Assembly (NCBI GenBank): GCA_029891345.1
Contig: CM057009.1
Span: 295,803,966 to 295,867,965, forward strand
Direction of reading: 5' to 3'
DNA from: Dryococelus australis
Taxonomy: Eukaryota > Arthropoda > Insecta > Phasmatodea > Phasmatidae
DNA length: 64,000 bases
Part shown: positions 11,740 to 23,413 of the stretch, one piece after another
Layout of the letters: each line of letters starts with the position of its first letter
Position numbering within the stretch: position 1 is the first letter of the stretch
Position numbers and translations under genes: made by a program
The notes under the pieces: model-generated
The model's database searches: none
Seen by the model: the letters and a program-made list of their open reading frames with translations, nothing else
Told to the model about the DNA's origin: nothing

Positions 11740-13920
11740 CAGAAATACCACAGCTACCAAAAGGGTATGGTTCAATTGTTACCGTTATGGTGATACATAT
11801 TACACGTCACATTTTGATTGCTGTATTACAGTCATTAATGCTATACATGCCCAGCTCACCATGTGTAAATATCTTAGGTACTATCACCGAGGTTATACAT
11901 GCTATGTGGCCATGTGTAAATATCTGCATTACTGGCATCATGATTGTACTTGCCAAATATTTCACGTGTACATAGCTGCATTACCACCATTACTGTTACA
12001 AAAGCAATAAGTTCATGACTGCATAGCTGTATTACTGTTATTGCGGTCATAAGTACCATGTATGTCATGTGTACATAGCTGCAGTACTGCCATTATAGTT
12101 ATAGATGCCGCATTTGCTATGTGTACATATTTATCACAATACTATTATAAACGATTATATATGCCACTTTTTCGTAAGTACATAAATACATTACTGTTAT
12201 TATGGTTACACATGCCACATTTGTCGTGAGTACATAACTACTCTACACCACTGTCACTATAAATGCCACATCAATTGTGAGTACATAACTGCAAAACTAT
12301 TTTTATAATTACAATGTAAATTCCATGCCTGTAATGTGTTTTATAGCTGTAATAGTGTCATGGTAATATGGGTCACCTCTATAATGGGTTCATAGCATAA
12401 TTACTGTCGTTTTCGTTATGTACTTCACATTTGTCACGAGAAATCAATTGGCTACTGGTATTATGGTTTAAAATGCCACTTTGGTAATGTGTATATAGCT
12501 ACTCCAAATTACTGTCATCACAGTTATACATGCCACATCAATCATGTAGACATATTTGCAAAACTGTTTTTTCGGTTATTAGGTAAATACCCAGCCAGTC
12601 ATGTGTTTATAGATGCGTTACTCTAATGGTTATCTGTGCCACATCTGCCACGAAAACACTGCTCTATTACTGTCGTTTTGGTCGTTTAGTCCACGATTGT
12701 CTCGATAAAATAATTACGTTACCTTGGTTACTGTTGCATATTCCACGTTTACCACATATTCATAGCAACATTAATGACGTTATGTAAACTAATTGCCACA
12801 TCTGTCATCTACGCATAGCTGTGTTACTGTCTTCATGGTTATATTTGTCATGTATGTCATGTGAATATAACTATGTTACTGTTATCACTGTTAGACATGC
12901 CATGTACACAAAGTTATTTTTATACTTGCTATGTCTGTCATTTACCCATAACTGAATCACTACCATTACATACATGCAGGTTACATCGAATTTCTGTATA
13001 TTTTTTGCATAAGTGTAGTTGTGCCTATATAAACCACATTTACTGTGTGAAGTTTATGTGTAATGATCATCATGGTTATATGTGTCACGCTAACATGTGT
13101 CCATACTTTCATTACTGCCATCATGGTTATACATGCTACATCTGCCATGTATACTTAGCTGCTAAAATGTCATAGTTATACATGTCACATCTGTTATGTG
13201 TATGTATATATCTGCATTACTGTAGTTATGGCAATAAATGTACCATTGGACGTAATTAAATAGCTGCAGTAATGTCATTAGTTGTAAATGTTATGCGTGC
13301 TAAACTGCAGTTCTGTCATCGCGGTTGTACAAGATATTTTTTTTTTCTTCACCGGTATCCATACCACAACTGCACTTTTTACGTAGCTACATTAGTATGT
13401 TTAACACATATTTTTTTATGTGCAAAGATCGCCATCATTACAGATATGTTTTCTACATATGCCATGCTCGAATGGCTGCATTACGATACGTATGGTTATA
13501 TGTGCCAAGTCTGCAATGTATACATATATTTATTATTACCATATCTGTTGTACATGCGGCACATGCTAGGTTTATATGAATTAATTTTTGTAGTCATGCT
13601 TATGAATGCCATATCAGGCATGATTGCATAACTATGTTGCTGTCGTTATAGTTTTGCAAGCTATGTGGATATCTATTGTAACCTCACTATAACTACTGTT
13701 TTGTATGATATGCCTTCATGCGTACGTCGTAACGTTAATGCCATTACTGTTAGATACGCCATGTCTTCACGAATACACCGTGAAGATCGCGTCTTTATGG
13801 TTTTACATGTTATGTCTTCATGTGTACATCGTAATATAAATGTAATTTTGGTTTTGCATGCTATGTCGTCATACGTACGTCACCACATTCCTGCCACTAC
13901 TTTCATCCTGCCGTTGTACT
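11740..13920. repeat. Degenerate 52-bp satellite, about 40 units
   Basis: The words CATAGCTGCATTACTG, ATGGTTATACATGCCACAT and CTGTCATGTGTA follow each other again and again. Starts of the ATGTGTACAT-like anchor fall at about 11861, 11912, 11964, 12014, 12067, 12119, 12174, 12226, 12277, 12334, 12384, 12436, 12487, 12544 and 12601, giving spacings of 50-57 with mode 51-52. Units near the right end (13700-13900) form a variant with TATGTCTTCATGTGTACATC. Because 52 is not a multiple of three, frames rotate from unit to unit, so the several 80-119-residue open frames here are by-products. No related copies were noticed elsewhere in the window. Confidence 0.85.
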
Positions 13921-14756
13921 TTATATCCGCACGTCGTTATATTTGTATCTACGCAGGATATTAAGCGCGAGTAATTAAATTGTGTTAGTTTGGTTTTGAG
14001 TGTTCTGTAAATGAGACAATTTCCATTTATTTATTTATTTATTTTTTTTTTTTTTAAGACACGCGTTTCGAGTTTTCGCCCACAAAATGTTGGGCAGATC
14101 TGAACCTCGGCCAATATTTCTGAACCGAAAATGCGATGCTTGCTGCGGGGTACGCGAGGAGGGAGTGGTTATGCCTGACGAGTATTCTGCAGGTAACAGT
14201 TTCAACTCGGGACGGTTAACGACGCTGTAGTTTGCCCTGTATAATTTTCACTCTCGTTCCAGGCGAATGCCCGTACACTTCCTTTACCCGTATTGGGCCC
14301 TGTGTCTACGGCTCTAAACCTGTTGTCAAAGATGGGCACGAAGGATGACCTTAGCTGTACACAAATAGTACCAGTACCCAACGTGTTACCGCTCCTATGC
14401 GAATGGTACAACCCAGTGAATTAGTACTAAGTATACCTACACTTCACTGATCGTGAGACCGGAGTAACTGTTGAGTCACCTGATATACAGGATGATTAAA
14501 AAAAATTCTCCGTCTCAGCAATTGAAAGCGTGAGTAGAAGTAAGACTGGAAAGGTTGTCTCTTAACTTAAGCAGCACCTTTTATGATGATATACTTCCAC
14601 TTTTGTATCAATATCATTTTTCACAATTCCTCCTTTACGTAATCTTCCTTTTCACTGCTAACCAATTTTTCCCCAAATCTCTTAGCAGCAAATAGATTAA
14701 ACATTTTGATAATTTAGTTTCTTATTTTATATTTGTTAACTATGACTTCGTTGCAC
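13921..14756. other. No gene seen; short T-rich repeats
   Basis: A TTTA repeat running into a T run lies at about 14022-14055. The rest is mixed-composition DNA with no recognisable coding content. The 69-residue minus frame at 14202-14411 is unrecognised. Confidence 0.5.

Positions 14757-14839
<83 letters not shown>
14757..14839. repeat. (GT)n(AT)n microsatellite
   Basis: About eight GT units run into about 34 AT units. Such AT arrays can form cruciforms and commonly vary in length. Confidence 0.95.
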
Positions 14840-14844
<5 letters not shown>

Positions 14845-15459
14845 CAACTTACTGTAGGTTAAAGCAAAGAACATATACGCCATAAACACATTTTCTAAGT
14901 GTATCCACGTAGAAATGTAAGTGACATGATAGAATAATTCAATAAGGTAAACGAGGTTTAACTTCACTACCCCGTCCATCTGAAGATATCCCGCGTCTTT
15001 GAAGCAATACTGCGATAAGAACGAGGTGAGTATGCATGTTAAAACGCTCCGCAGCCTTTAAGAGCAAGACGCTGAACTGACGTGCCGTCAAACGTTTTGA
15101 GAGGTGTTTACATGATGTCACTGGGTTAAAATTCAAGCCGGTCAGTTGCACATGTTTTGCATAAATCCAGTCAATACGGTTTCAAACATAGATATATTTA
15201 AACTTCCCTTTTGTCCACGTATAACTAGTTGTGAATATATTCTGTAGTGTCTTAAAAACGTGTGAAATACTGGGGGAAATGATGCTTTGGGACTTATGTC
15301 CGGGCGCATAAATACAAGTAATCTATAATTAAGTACAATATTCGAGTCACATTTAAGTTCATCATTGCAGTGTTTCAGAGAACGAAAGTTAACTCTGCAA
15401 ATATATTTGTATCGGTGGTATCCTTGTTTAAACCTCGGAACAGAAAACATCCTGCTTAA

Positions 15460-15809
15460 GGCCACGATCCTTAATTTCTACAGTTTTTGCGAGAATTATT
15501 TTTTTGTACCCAAATGGGAGCCGGTATTGTAAGATCCTCTTAAAATTTTATTACAAATTGTTTGTATTATGACGCCTATTTTTTAAACACAAAAAATTGT
15601 ATAATTTTAACTAATTATTAAATAAACAAAATTTTAGGTAATTTATTTATTGGATAAAAGTATACACTTTTTTTTTTGTGTTAGAAAAATTCGACTACGT
15701 ATTATAACAATTTGCAACAAAATTTAAAGAGGATTTTACAATATCGGCCCCCGTTCGGGTACAAAAAATCAATTCTCGTAAAAGCTGTAGAAATGAATGA
15801 TCGTGGCCC
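15460..15809. mobile_element. Foldback MITE with about 110-bp inverted repeats, Harbinger-like
   Basis: The left arm starts GGCCACGATCCTTAATTTCT. The reverse complement of the right arm starts GGGCCACGATCATTCATTTC. Similarity continues through CTACAG, GCGAGAATT or ACGAGAATT, TTTTTTGTACCC and TATTGTA to AAATTTT and CAAATTGTT, roughly 110 bp on each side (about 15460-15570 and 15700-15809) around an AT-rich centre. TAA flanks both sides (15457-15459 and 15810-15812). A 3-bp TAA duplication and G-rich tips fit PIF/Harbinger MITEs. That assignment is inference. Confidence 0.75.
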
Positions 15810-16169
15810 TAATGCTGAGTGATTTTGGCATGATCTCGTTACGAACGTAAGTCGCTGTCTCAAAGACGCATAATTGCTTTCATAATTATTGTACATGTTG
15901 TAGTGAACGTTAGTTATCTTTTAAGTACAGTTCATCATCATAAACGCGCATTGCATGTCAGTTTTATTGTGTATTGGATACTCTACTTAAAAATTATTGC
16001 TGCTTCAATGTTAAGTTCAAATATGTCTTCTCTTTGCGAAATTAATACAGAAATAGAATCATGTCCGTCTGCAAACTGTATTCGATCTGTATGTTACATC
16101 ACGCAGATGTACGAAGCTCCTGATTTTCGGGGGAGATATTTATACCCAGGATAGCCTTCAGTTTCTTAC

Positions 16170-16599
16170 AGTCTGTTCACGATAAAGTGAGCACTTTTGA
16201 AATCAACCTTGGAAAAAAGTCACTGCTCCTAATTGCATATATTTCAACAGGCGCACTGAGTGACACGCGTCCAGTTAAGTTGGTAATGATGGAGAGAAAG
16301 TATTTCCATTTCTTAACGTCGAATAAAAAGTGTTACGTAACCATTTGTGATAACATAAAATTATTTATTTCGCTTTCTGTTTATTTGTGGCTTCAAAGTG
16401 TAAAAATGAGCATATTTATGAGATATCTACTCTTATAATAATTTAAATGTTTTTAATTTGACCGACGCATGAATAAGGTGACGAGACCAGTGAGGCCAAT
16501 GGTAACGTTAATTTTACATATGGTTGAAGAATACACATTGCGGATGCAAATAGATCTTTGCAGAGCTTTCATAAGTGCTCAGTTTACCGTAAACAGACT
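16170..16599 (+). mobile_element. MITE-A, long form
   Basis: Begins AGTCTGTTCACGATAAAGTG and ends TTTACCGTAAACAGACT, an inverted pair. About 430 bp long. It has interior blocks GGCGCACTGAGTGACACGCG and AATGATGGAGAGAAAG also found at 20084 (inverted), 49446 and 50205, so a long form exists beside the 235-bp form. Confidence 0.75.
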
Positions 16600-17109
16600 T
16601 TGCACGTGCGTACCCGCATCTGTCCTTAGGTTACTGGCCGTGTCTCTTTGCGAAAGGAAGTTTTTCTACATGAACTGGGCCAGGAATAACGACATTACCT
16701 ACTGAGCGTCATTGATCCACAGGCAGATAAGTCGTGTCACAGTATAATCATTCCCTCACGAAGGGTCATCTGAGCTAATGTGTTTTGAAGTAAAACTACA
16801 CACTCTAAGAAATTATTTGTAAATATACCATTTCTGTGTATGCGCACAGTGACAAAGCGCGAATGGTAAAATATTTTCCCACACATGCCATGCATGGTAA
16901 CGTCCCTACAGTTGCTCGGGAAAGAGTGAAATGCTTAATGAAGATCCCAACTTTGTATAATAGTGATGCTAAACATTCTCATATTCTTCAGCCCGATACG
17001 TAGTAATATCACCATGCTGTTTATAGGTTAAAAACTTCCATTGCAGTGTAGGAAGCTTACCAGAAATTATTTTACAGTGAAGGCCTACAATAATGTTTGA
17101 CGAATAGCT

Positions 17110-17650
17110 ACAGGGAAAAAAATGGATAATTCAGTTACCTGTGGACTGGTCCATACAGTCCTGTGTGTACTGTGTGGAGTGTAGAGATTTGGACGGATCT
17201 TTACGTCGGGATCTTGAGAGCCGATGAGGATGGAGCGAGATGAGTATGGAGCAGCTTAGGAATGCAAGGGCGGAGGAAACGAGAGATCGTCGAGAAAGCC
17301 CGCTGACCAGCGGAATTGTTCGGCACGATTGCTGCGTGCGAGAATCCGGGTGCATCCCTACCGGGAATCGAGCCCGAGACTGGTTGATGGGAGGCGAGCG
17401 CTCTAGTGACTGCGCCACCGCGGCCCCATGTGTAACAGTTTCATCTGTTTGTCCCGGAGAATAACAAGTTTCACCCCAGACCAGGTAGCGTTGTATTTGT
17501 TCCTTGTTTCGTTGAAGAATATGTGTTGGTTCACATTCTTTATGAAAGTGCCTAAATTTTGAACTCAAATTATAACAGCAACTAAAATGTGTATGTGTTA
17601 TTGAAGTCTAACTTGTCCTCAGATCAATCCGCGAAATTTGCCTGGCCACG
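17110..17650 (+). mobile_element. MITE-F copy carrying a nested SINE-1
   Basis: The right part (CAGACCAGGTAGCGTTGTAT ... CTTGTCCTCAGATCAATCCG, then CGAAATTTG) matches 27980-28403. The left end is poorly defined. A minus-strand SINE-1 interrupts it at 17175-17427. Confidence 0.5.
17175..17427 (-). mobile_element. SINE-1 copy a
   Basis: On the minus strand a tRNA-like head (GCCGCGGTGGCGCAGTCACT; B-box GGCTCGATTCC) is followed by the body blocks described for copy f. GTGTGTACTGT before it and GTGTAACAGT after it may be a decayed target duplication. Confidence 0.85.
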
Positions 17651-17760
17651 ATAAGTAGGAAGCCCTGATTTTCGCAAAAAGAACTATATTTCAGTATCCT
17701 ACGTTCATACTTGCAATTTTCTTGTGGTTATTGACCGCGTGTCTACGCCTTAAGACAAGG

Positions 17761-18050
17761 TCACAGAGTAGATAAGTGCACAGAGGCGAAATGGCGTGGC
17801 GTTTTCTTTGATGTGAGTGTACCCGTTCTCTGATTGGCTGCACGAGATTCTGGGAACGGGGCTTGAATCTGATTGGCTACTACTTACCGCGAGACTTTCC
17901 CTTATTGGTTCAAGTACCAGTTGGCAGGTACTGATCGGCGAACGATATTCCGACATGTTACTGGATAGTGACGCCATTTTGGTGGCGTGTGCTGCTGAAG
18001 TCCGCGGAATAAGCGGCACTTTCACCTCTGTATTCTTATTTACTCTGTGA
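17761..18050 (+). mobile_element. MITE-D reference copy
   Basis: Begins TCACAGAGTAGATAAGTGCA and continues CAGAGGCGAAA. The reverse complement of the end is TCACAGAGTAAATAAGAATA then CAGAGGTGAAA, so the termini are inverted over about 31 bp. The 290-bp interior contains CTGATTGGCTGC, CTGATTGGCTAC and TTATTGGTTC (CCAAT boxes in inverse orientation) and GACGCCATTTTGG. No coding capacity. The target duplication is unclear. Confidence 0.8.
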
Positions 18051-18189
18051 TAGTGTGGTATCTGACTGGGCCAATCAGAACTGCGTTACTCTGGCGTTGA
18101 AAGTTCGTGATTCGCAGGCAGCCACCTAAGGCGAATAGCAGTTTAAACTAGCCAATCACGGAATTCGATCTCAGTTTAAGGTATTTGTA

Positions 18190-18426
18190 GAGACGTGAAA
18201 AATTCGCGAGTTCAATGACCTGCAGGCTAGAGTGTATAGTATTTTGTACAAATATGCCGATATCAACTGCACATTGGTTTTCTACTGTCACGGCGGAAGG
18301 CGACAATTGGACACCGTTCTCCCGGAGGTGTTAAACACTGTGTGGACCAACGTATAAAGTTATATGAACGCACTTGTTTTCAATTCTAGCTTGTCCCAAA
18401 ATGAATTCGAGAATTCTTCAGGTCTC
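18190..18426 (+). mobile_element. MITE-B reference copy with TA duplication
   Basis: The left end is GAGACGTGAAAAATTCGCGA. The reverse complement of the right end is GAGACCTGAAGAATTCTCGA. TA flanks both sides (18188-18189 and 18427-18428). 237 bp, no open frame. Interior markers: CCTGCAGGCTAG, ATATGCCGATATCAACTGCA, CACTGTGTGGACCAACG. Confidence 0.85.
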
Positions 18427-18503
18427 TAGTTATTTGTAAAATACAAGTAGACCGAAACTCTTTTCGCAGAAATTGTATGTCCGTTCCAATAAGTAGAGAT
18501 GCA

Positions 18504-19352
18504 GTAATTTCGCGTTATAAAACGGCACCAGGCTAGATTTAACAATACTCTACTAACTCGAGCTGCTGCCACAGTCAGAGCTCGTTGCTCGGTCCAGCTT
18601 GCCCACACGGAATTAATTCACCCGAGTACTGAATGTAAAGCCTATTACTGGTTCACACTTCTCCAGACCGTGTTGGGCCGCGGAGGCTTAGCGGTTAGCC
18701 TGCTCGCCTCCCACCAAAGCGAATCGGGTTCAATCCCCGTCCAGGTCACTCCCGGATTTTCGCATGTGGGTATCGTGCCGGACGATGCCGCTGGTCGGCG
18801 GGTTTTCTCGGGGATCTCCCGTTTCCCCCGCCCATCACACCGGGGCCGCTCCATACTCGCGTTACTCGCCCTCACCGGCTCTCAAGACCTCGCTGTTAAG
18901 AGCCGCCTAAATCTCTGCACTCACTCACCCACTCTAGGCCGTGTCTGATGAGCAGAAATTATTTGTTTTCGCACCATAATTTCGGATTCATAGTAGTTAC
19001 TTACAATGTAAGATGATATAAAATGTACATTTAACGAGTTATTTTATATTTTGTGCGTAATTCTAATTTTATGTTATTTCTTTGTTGTAAAAAGTCGATA
19101 CCTGATTAGTAAAGTATAAATATGTTCTCGACATTTTACAACGATAAGATATCACACAATTAAAATTGCGCTCAAAATTATTAAACAACTCGTAAAATTT
19201 AAATTACCTACAATCGTGCATTGTCAGTAATTACCACGGATCAGGAAATTATAACGCAAAAACAGAGAATTTCCGCAAAAGAGGTCTAGCCGAGCTTTAA
19301 ACTAACATATACTTGTGTGACACCTAGCGTGTCACTACATCACACCGCGAAA
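18504..19352 (+). mobile_element. MITE-E copy, expanded and interrupted by SINE-1
   Basis: The left end contains GTAATTTCGCGTTATAAAAC. The inverse of the right end contains GTCATTTCGCGGTGTGA. The block from CGGCACCAGGCTAGATTT through GTACTGAATGTAAAG recurs at 27618-27760 and, inverted, near 30230-30375. It is far longer than its relatives because it holds SINE-1 copy b (18675-18936) and some 300 bp of unassigned AT-rich DNA. Confidence 0.55.
18675..18936 (+). mobile_element. SINE-1 copy b
   Basis: Full length: head GGCCGCGGAGGCTTAGCGGT with B-box GGTTCAATCC, complete body, tail CACTCACTCACCCACTC. CCGTGT occurs just before (18667-18672) and after (18940-18945), a likely short target duplication inside MITE-E. 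Confidence 0.9.
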
Positions 19353-20083
19353 TGACAGGGTCTCTATTAAAAAGAAAAGAATGGTTTTCTGATGCGCGCT
19401 TTGAAAGCTAGGAAGCGCAGAAAATGTGAGGCGATAAATCACGGCGTGTAGGTGTGCCGTGGGAAGGGTGATACGAGGCGTTATTTTTCTATTTTCCAGC
19501 ACGTTTGTTGGGGCGTGTGTGTGTGGAAAGGGGTAGGTGTGGGGGTCGAAGCGGACCACAGCTGCCCTTTCTGGCAGGCGCGGCTTGTAAACAGGTATAG
19601 GGGTGTCGGAAAGGGGTGAGCCTATACGGGAGGAGGAGGGGGGGGGGGAGAGAACTCGCACGCGACACACACACACACAATGCACCCTCGCCGATTTTTG
19701 GCCTGTTTGCCGGATTTTGAGCGGAGCGCGCGCGACCCAGCTTTTCACCCGAAAATGGGAATTCGTTTCGCGAGCCGAAAAGGGGTTGTTTGAAAGTGGT
19801 GCAGGGAGGGAGGGTAGCCCAGATTTGTGTCATTGTTGACGAGTTTCAGCAGGGGTTATATCGCGCCACACGAGCGCGGTCGAGCCGTAATTTATGTATC
19901 AAATTGGGGAGGGTGAGTCGCCGAAGCTTAGTTTCCCCCGTTTCGCCCGGAAACTCGTAGGCTTCGAGACAATATCTCACTCGCGAAAGTACTTCTGCCA
20001 AGTCCCGAGGGAATCATTGTGGCAGTTGCTGCGCAGTTTTAAGCACTTGGAAATCAGCATTTGAAAACCATCTCTGCCCCTAT
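19353..20083. other. GC-richer, G-rich stretch without an identified gene
   Basis: 19440-19960 is clearly richer in G+C and CpG than its surroundings, with G runs at 19623-19640, CACACACA at 19668-19678 and GCGCGCGCG near 19727. Several overlapping frames of 78-137 residues exist on both strands, as expected in GC-rich DNA, and none has a recognisable domain. It could be a promoter or first-exon region, but nothing specific supports that. Confidence 0.4.
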
Positions 20084-20503
20084 AAAGCTGTTCACGGTAA
20101 AATGAACACTTTTGAAAGCCCTGTTTAAGATCTACTTGTACGCACGTTGTGTATTCTTCCGCCTTATATAAAATTAAGATTTCCAAGTGCCTCATCACTT
20201 GATTCAAGTGTCGGACAAGAAAACTGTGAAATTATGAAAAAAGTATAAAATTTTCAAGTTTTGTCATTTTTATACCTTGATGCATTAAAAAAAACGCAAA
20301 GAGAAAATAAATAATTGAAACTATCTCAAATGTTTACCCAAAACATTTTATTCGATGCTAAGATATGGAAATACTTCCCATCCATCGTCACCAGTTAACT
20401 GGGCGCATGTCCCTCAGTGCGCCTCTTAAAATATATGGAGGCAGGAGCAGTGATTTTTTTCTAAGGTTGATTTCAAAAGTGCTCAATTTATCGTGAAAAG
20501 CAT
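20084..20503 (-). mobile_element. MITE-A, long form, inverted
   Basis: Left end AAGCTGTTCACGGTAAAATG, right end GTGCTCAATTTATCGTGAA. The interior is the inverse of the 16170 copy, including CGCATGTCCCTCAGTGCGCC and CTTCCCATCCATCGTCACC. Confidence 0.75.
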
Positions 20504-21123
20504 TTCCCTGCTTGTAATGAAACGCGAATTTTAGCCAGTTATTAAAACTATTCCCTGGTATTAACATCTACTTGAAAGTGTAAAGTTTTATTTAGATACA
20601 AATTAAGTAGTTCCCTTTCTTTTTTTTATACTCATTTTAATTTGTAACCATTTTCAAATGTCGAATTATGGAAGTGTTGATATCTGCTGGTGTGGCCATC
20701 TCAGTATTAATCCTTACCCTGAATTTTTTCATTTTTTATTTGATACATTTTACCAATTAATACAACTATTTTAAGTTCGAGCTAAAATTACGTCTTGACT
20801 GACTTTGATATATCGCGCTGTCTTGGGAAGAAATATTTTCAATTCCATGAACAGTACTTTCTTCATTCAAAGACCTTTCGTTGCCGTACAAAAATTAATC
20901 TGCCTGTTTTTAATCGCGGCTTCCTTGAAACACACGGTTATAGCTTTTAGCTCATAATTTTCAATACAAGATATAAGTTTCACAGAAAACGGATTTATGG
21001 ATTGACCTTTTTTTGTTGAGATCATTACTTGGATTGCAAAACAGCTAATGTCATGGCTACCAAGCAAAATGTGTAAACTGTTTGAGAGACGCTGGCGAGT
21101 TGTATATCTGAAGGTGATAGGTA
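20504..21123. other. No gene seen
   Basis: AT-rich. The 95-residue minus frame at 20867-21154 has no recognisable feature and overlaps the MITE that follows. Confidence 0.5.
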
Positions 21124-21404
21124 GAGCTAATGATTTTCCGCGAAAATATTTCACGACTAGTTGAATTTCATAATACGTTGGCAGAGATCAACTTTTGTGA
21201 TTGGATGTTGTACGTTTTACGCGTCTGCCAGCGAATCACAGACGTACACTATCAGAGAATCCTAATTTCGATTGGCCAGTTAAGTAAGAAAATGTCTTCT
21301 GACAGAAATGATCGACCAATAAGCAAAATAAAACTGTTGATATGCCCGTAGGTTATTGAACTCTAGCATGTGTGTGAAATATTTTCGCGGAATTCTGGCG
21401 TCGC
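21124..21404 (+). mobile_element. MITE-C2 copy with TA duplication
   Basis: The termini share TTCCGCGAAAATATTTCAC in inverted orientation (21137-21155 and the complement at 21377-21395). TA lies at both edges (21122-21123 and 21405-21406). Interior boxes: TGTGATTGGATG, GATTGGCCAG, GACCAATAAGC. The related copy is at 37440. Confidence 0.8.
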
Positions 21405-21846
21405 TACATATTATCACGGCTATACTCGTTCACGCCTGACATGCTTCGGAGTAGGTGAAGTCATGGTCTGCGCTATGCAAGTCGAGTAGCTAGCACCAAT
21501 ACAGACATCGCCTTAATGCTGTTGGCTGCTGCTGACACAACAAGTATTTTACAATTGTTAGCTTTCTGCGCCAAGGATCTGCTGAAACCCGTCCCATAGG
21601 TTCCAAAGTGCAAGCCAATACCTAACCAGAGGCATTATGTACATGCGCAAGTATCCAGGTCGAGTGTCGCTATGTTCGAGTGTAATTAGTTTGCTGCGAT
21701 ACCGGACGGCTGTGATGCGTTGCAAACACCTAAGACGAGTAAAAATTAAAATAATTCTACCACCAAAGTGGATCAGAGATGAAATAATACTATTAAAGTA
21801 TTTTCGCGGAAATCATATGTCGGTATTTATACATACACAATAACTA
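21405..21846. other. No gene seen
   Basis: Unassigned DNA between two MITEs. The 68-residue frame at 21637-21843 is unrecognised. Confidence 0.45.
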
Positions 21847-22077
21847 GAGACCTCAATAATTCGCTAATTCATTTTGGAACAATCTAGAATTCAAAACACG
21901 TGCGTTTATATAACTTTAGCCATTGGTCCACACGGTGTTTGACACCTCCTGGAGAACCGTGTCACACCTTCCACTGCGGCAGCAGGCAACCAATGTGCAG
22001 TTGATATCGGCATATTTGTGTATAAGACTGTAGAGTCTAGCCTACAGGTCATTCAACTTGCGAATTTTTCATGTTCT
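21847..22077 (-). mobile_element. MITE-B copy, inverted
   Basis: Begins GAGACCTCAATAATTCGCTA after TA and ends CGAATTTTTCATGTTCT before TA. The interior is the inverse of 18190-18426, including TAGCCATTGGTCCACACGGT. Confidence 0.85.
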
Positions 22078-22204
22078 TAACAATAACACATGCAGACATA
22101 AAAACAGTTCGCTGAAACACATGAAATCGTAGAATCTACGTGGTAGTGAAAGGGCAATATGCTGGAAAACAACACTGCGTGTTCAATTAACTATGACTTT
22201 TTTT

Positions 22205-22452
22205 AAAGAGTGTAGCTGCTAGAGCACTCACCTCACACCAAGGTGAAACGAGCTCGATTCCCGGTGGTGTCACTCCCGGATTTTTGCACATGAGAATAGT
22301 CCCGGACGATGCCTCTGGTCGGCGGATTTTCTCGTAGATCTGCCGTTTCTCCCACCCTTGCATTCCTGAGTGCTCCACGCATACCTGACTTCACCCTTAT
22401 AGGCTCTCAAGACCTCGATGTTGAGAGCCGCCCAAATATTTTCGCTCACTTT
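22205..22452 (+). mobile_element. SINE-1 copy c
   Basis: The head is eroded at its first bases (GTGTAGCTGCTAGAGCACTC), but the B-box GCTCGATTCCCGG and all body blocks are present. The tail ends CGCTCACT. Confidence 0.85.
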
Positions 22453-22872
22453 GATCGTGTGAAAGGTCCTTGATACTGCCACAGATACAGATGTAACTGT
22501 ATTTGTTCCAAAATAAATTGAAGTAAAACATGCAGTTTTTTTACAAGCAATGTTCCCCGAGAACGATTTTTTTTTCCCAGTAGCTACGCAATAATTGTTT
22601 TTATAAAGAAAATGAAATACTGTAAATGATAAAATAAACGAACAGACGAAGTAGTGGCAACACGAATAAATGTTCTCTGTCCATCCCTGCGGGTCGCATT
22701 TAAGGTTAATGACGTTTTATTTTTTTGTTTGTTGATTATGAAACACTCTCGCTTCAGTACCGGTGTTCTGACCAGGGGGCAACTTACGAAAATAACCAAA
22801 CCTCGCGCCTAAAAATGGCACGTTTATCGTCTTCCGTACAGTCAAACCGAAAGCAATGTCTTAGAAACTGCA
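22453..22872. other. No gene seen
   Basis: AT-rich linker between SINE-1 copy c and a MITE-D copy. Confidence 0.45.
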
Positions 22873-23413
22873 GTCACAGAGTATTTAAGAATACATAGTA
22901 GAAAATATCCGCCTCTTCTGCGAGGCCGCGGTGATGTAGCGGCTAGAACGCTCGCCTCCTAATAAGGTTAACCGGGTTCACTCCCGGATTTTATTTTCGC
23001 ACGTGGTAATCGTGCCAGACCATGACGCTGGTCGACGGGTTTTATCGGGGATCTCCCATTTACCTCACTTTTGCATCCCTGCGATGATCCATTTCCACCT
23101 CGTTTCACCCTCATTAGCTCTCAACGAGTCGTTAATAGATGCCCAGACCGTTCCAATTCACTCCACTACTCTTATTGTGCGAACTCCAGCAGCACGTGTC
23201 AGGAAAATAATGTCAGAATGGCGTTCGCCAATCATCGCCTGATAACGTACTTGCCAGCCGATAGCCAGAACCAATAGGGAACCTTTCGCAGCATACAATG
23301 CTCGTTCACGTACAACTCCCGTTCCCAGAGCTTCGCGTGGCCAACCAATGTATACACCTACATCAAAGAAACCGCAATGCAATTTCGCCTATGTGACATC
23401 ATCTACTCTGTGC
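22873..23413 (+). mobile_element. MITE-D copy split by SINE-1
   Basis: Left terminus TCACAGAGTATTTAAGAATA at 22875, right terminus ATCTACTCTGTGC ending 23413. Between them SINE-1 copy d occupies 22921-23165. The right part has CGCCAATCATCGCC, AACCAATAGGGAACC and GGCCAACCAATG. The MITE must predate the SINE. Confidence 0.7.
22921..23165 (+). mobile_element. SINE-1 copy d, nested
   Basis: Head AGGCCGCGGTGATGTAGCGG with GGGTTCACTCCCGGATTTT. Part of the T-arm/body junction present in other copies is missing. The tail is reduced to TTCACTCCAC. Confidence 0.85.

Noticed and set aside
11678-13964. Several overlapping open frames of 80-119 residues rich in Cys, His and Tyr
   Set aside because: They lie in the 52-bp satellite. 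The unit length rotates the frame, and the residues simply reflect repeated CATGTG and TACATG words.
14757-14839. Poly-Ile/Tyr protein segment
   Set aside because: It is a translation of the AT microsatellite. The same applies at 59530-59601.
17131-17568. 145-residue minus-strand frame
   Set aside because: It runs through SINE-1 copy a and its flanks and so is a non-coding by-product. The same holds for frames at 35593-36090 and 58369-58893.
19335-19839. Pro- and Arg-rich frames of 78-137 residues
   Set aside because: They are overlapping frames on both strands in a GC-rich patch with simple repeats. Nothing favours one of them.
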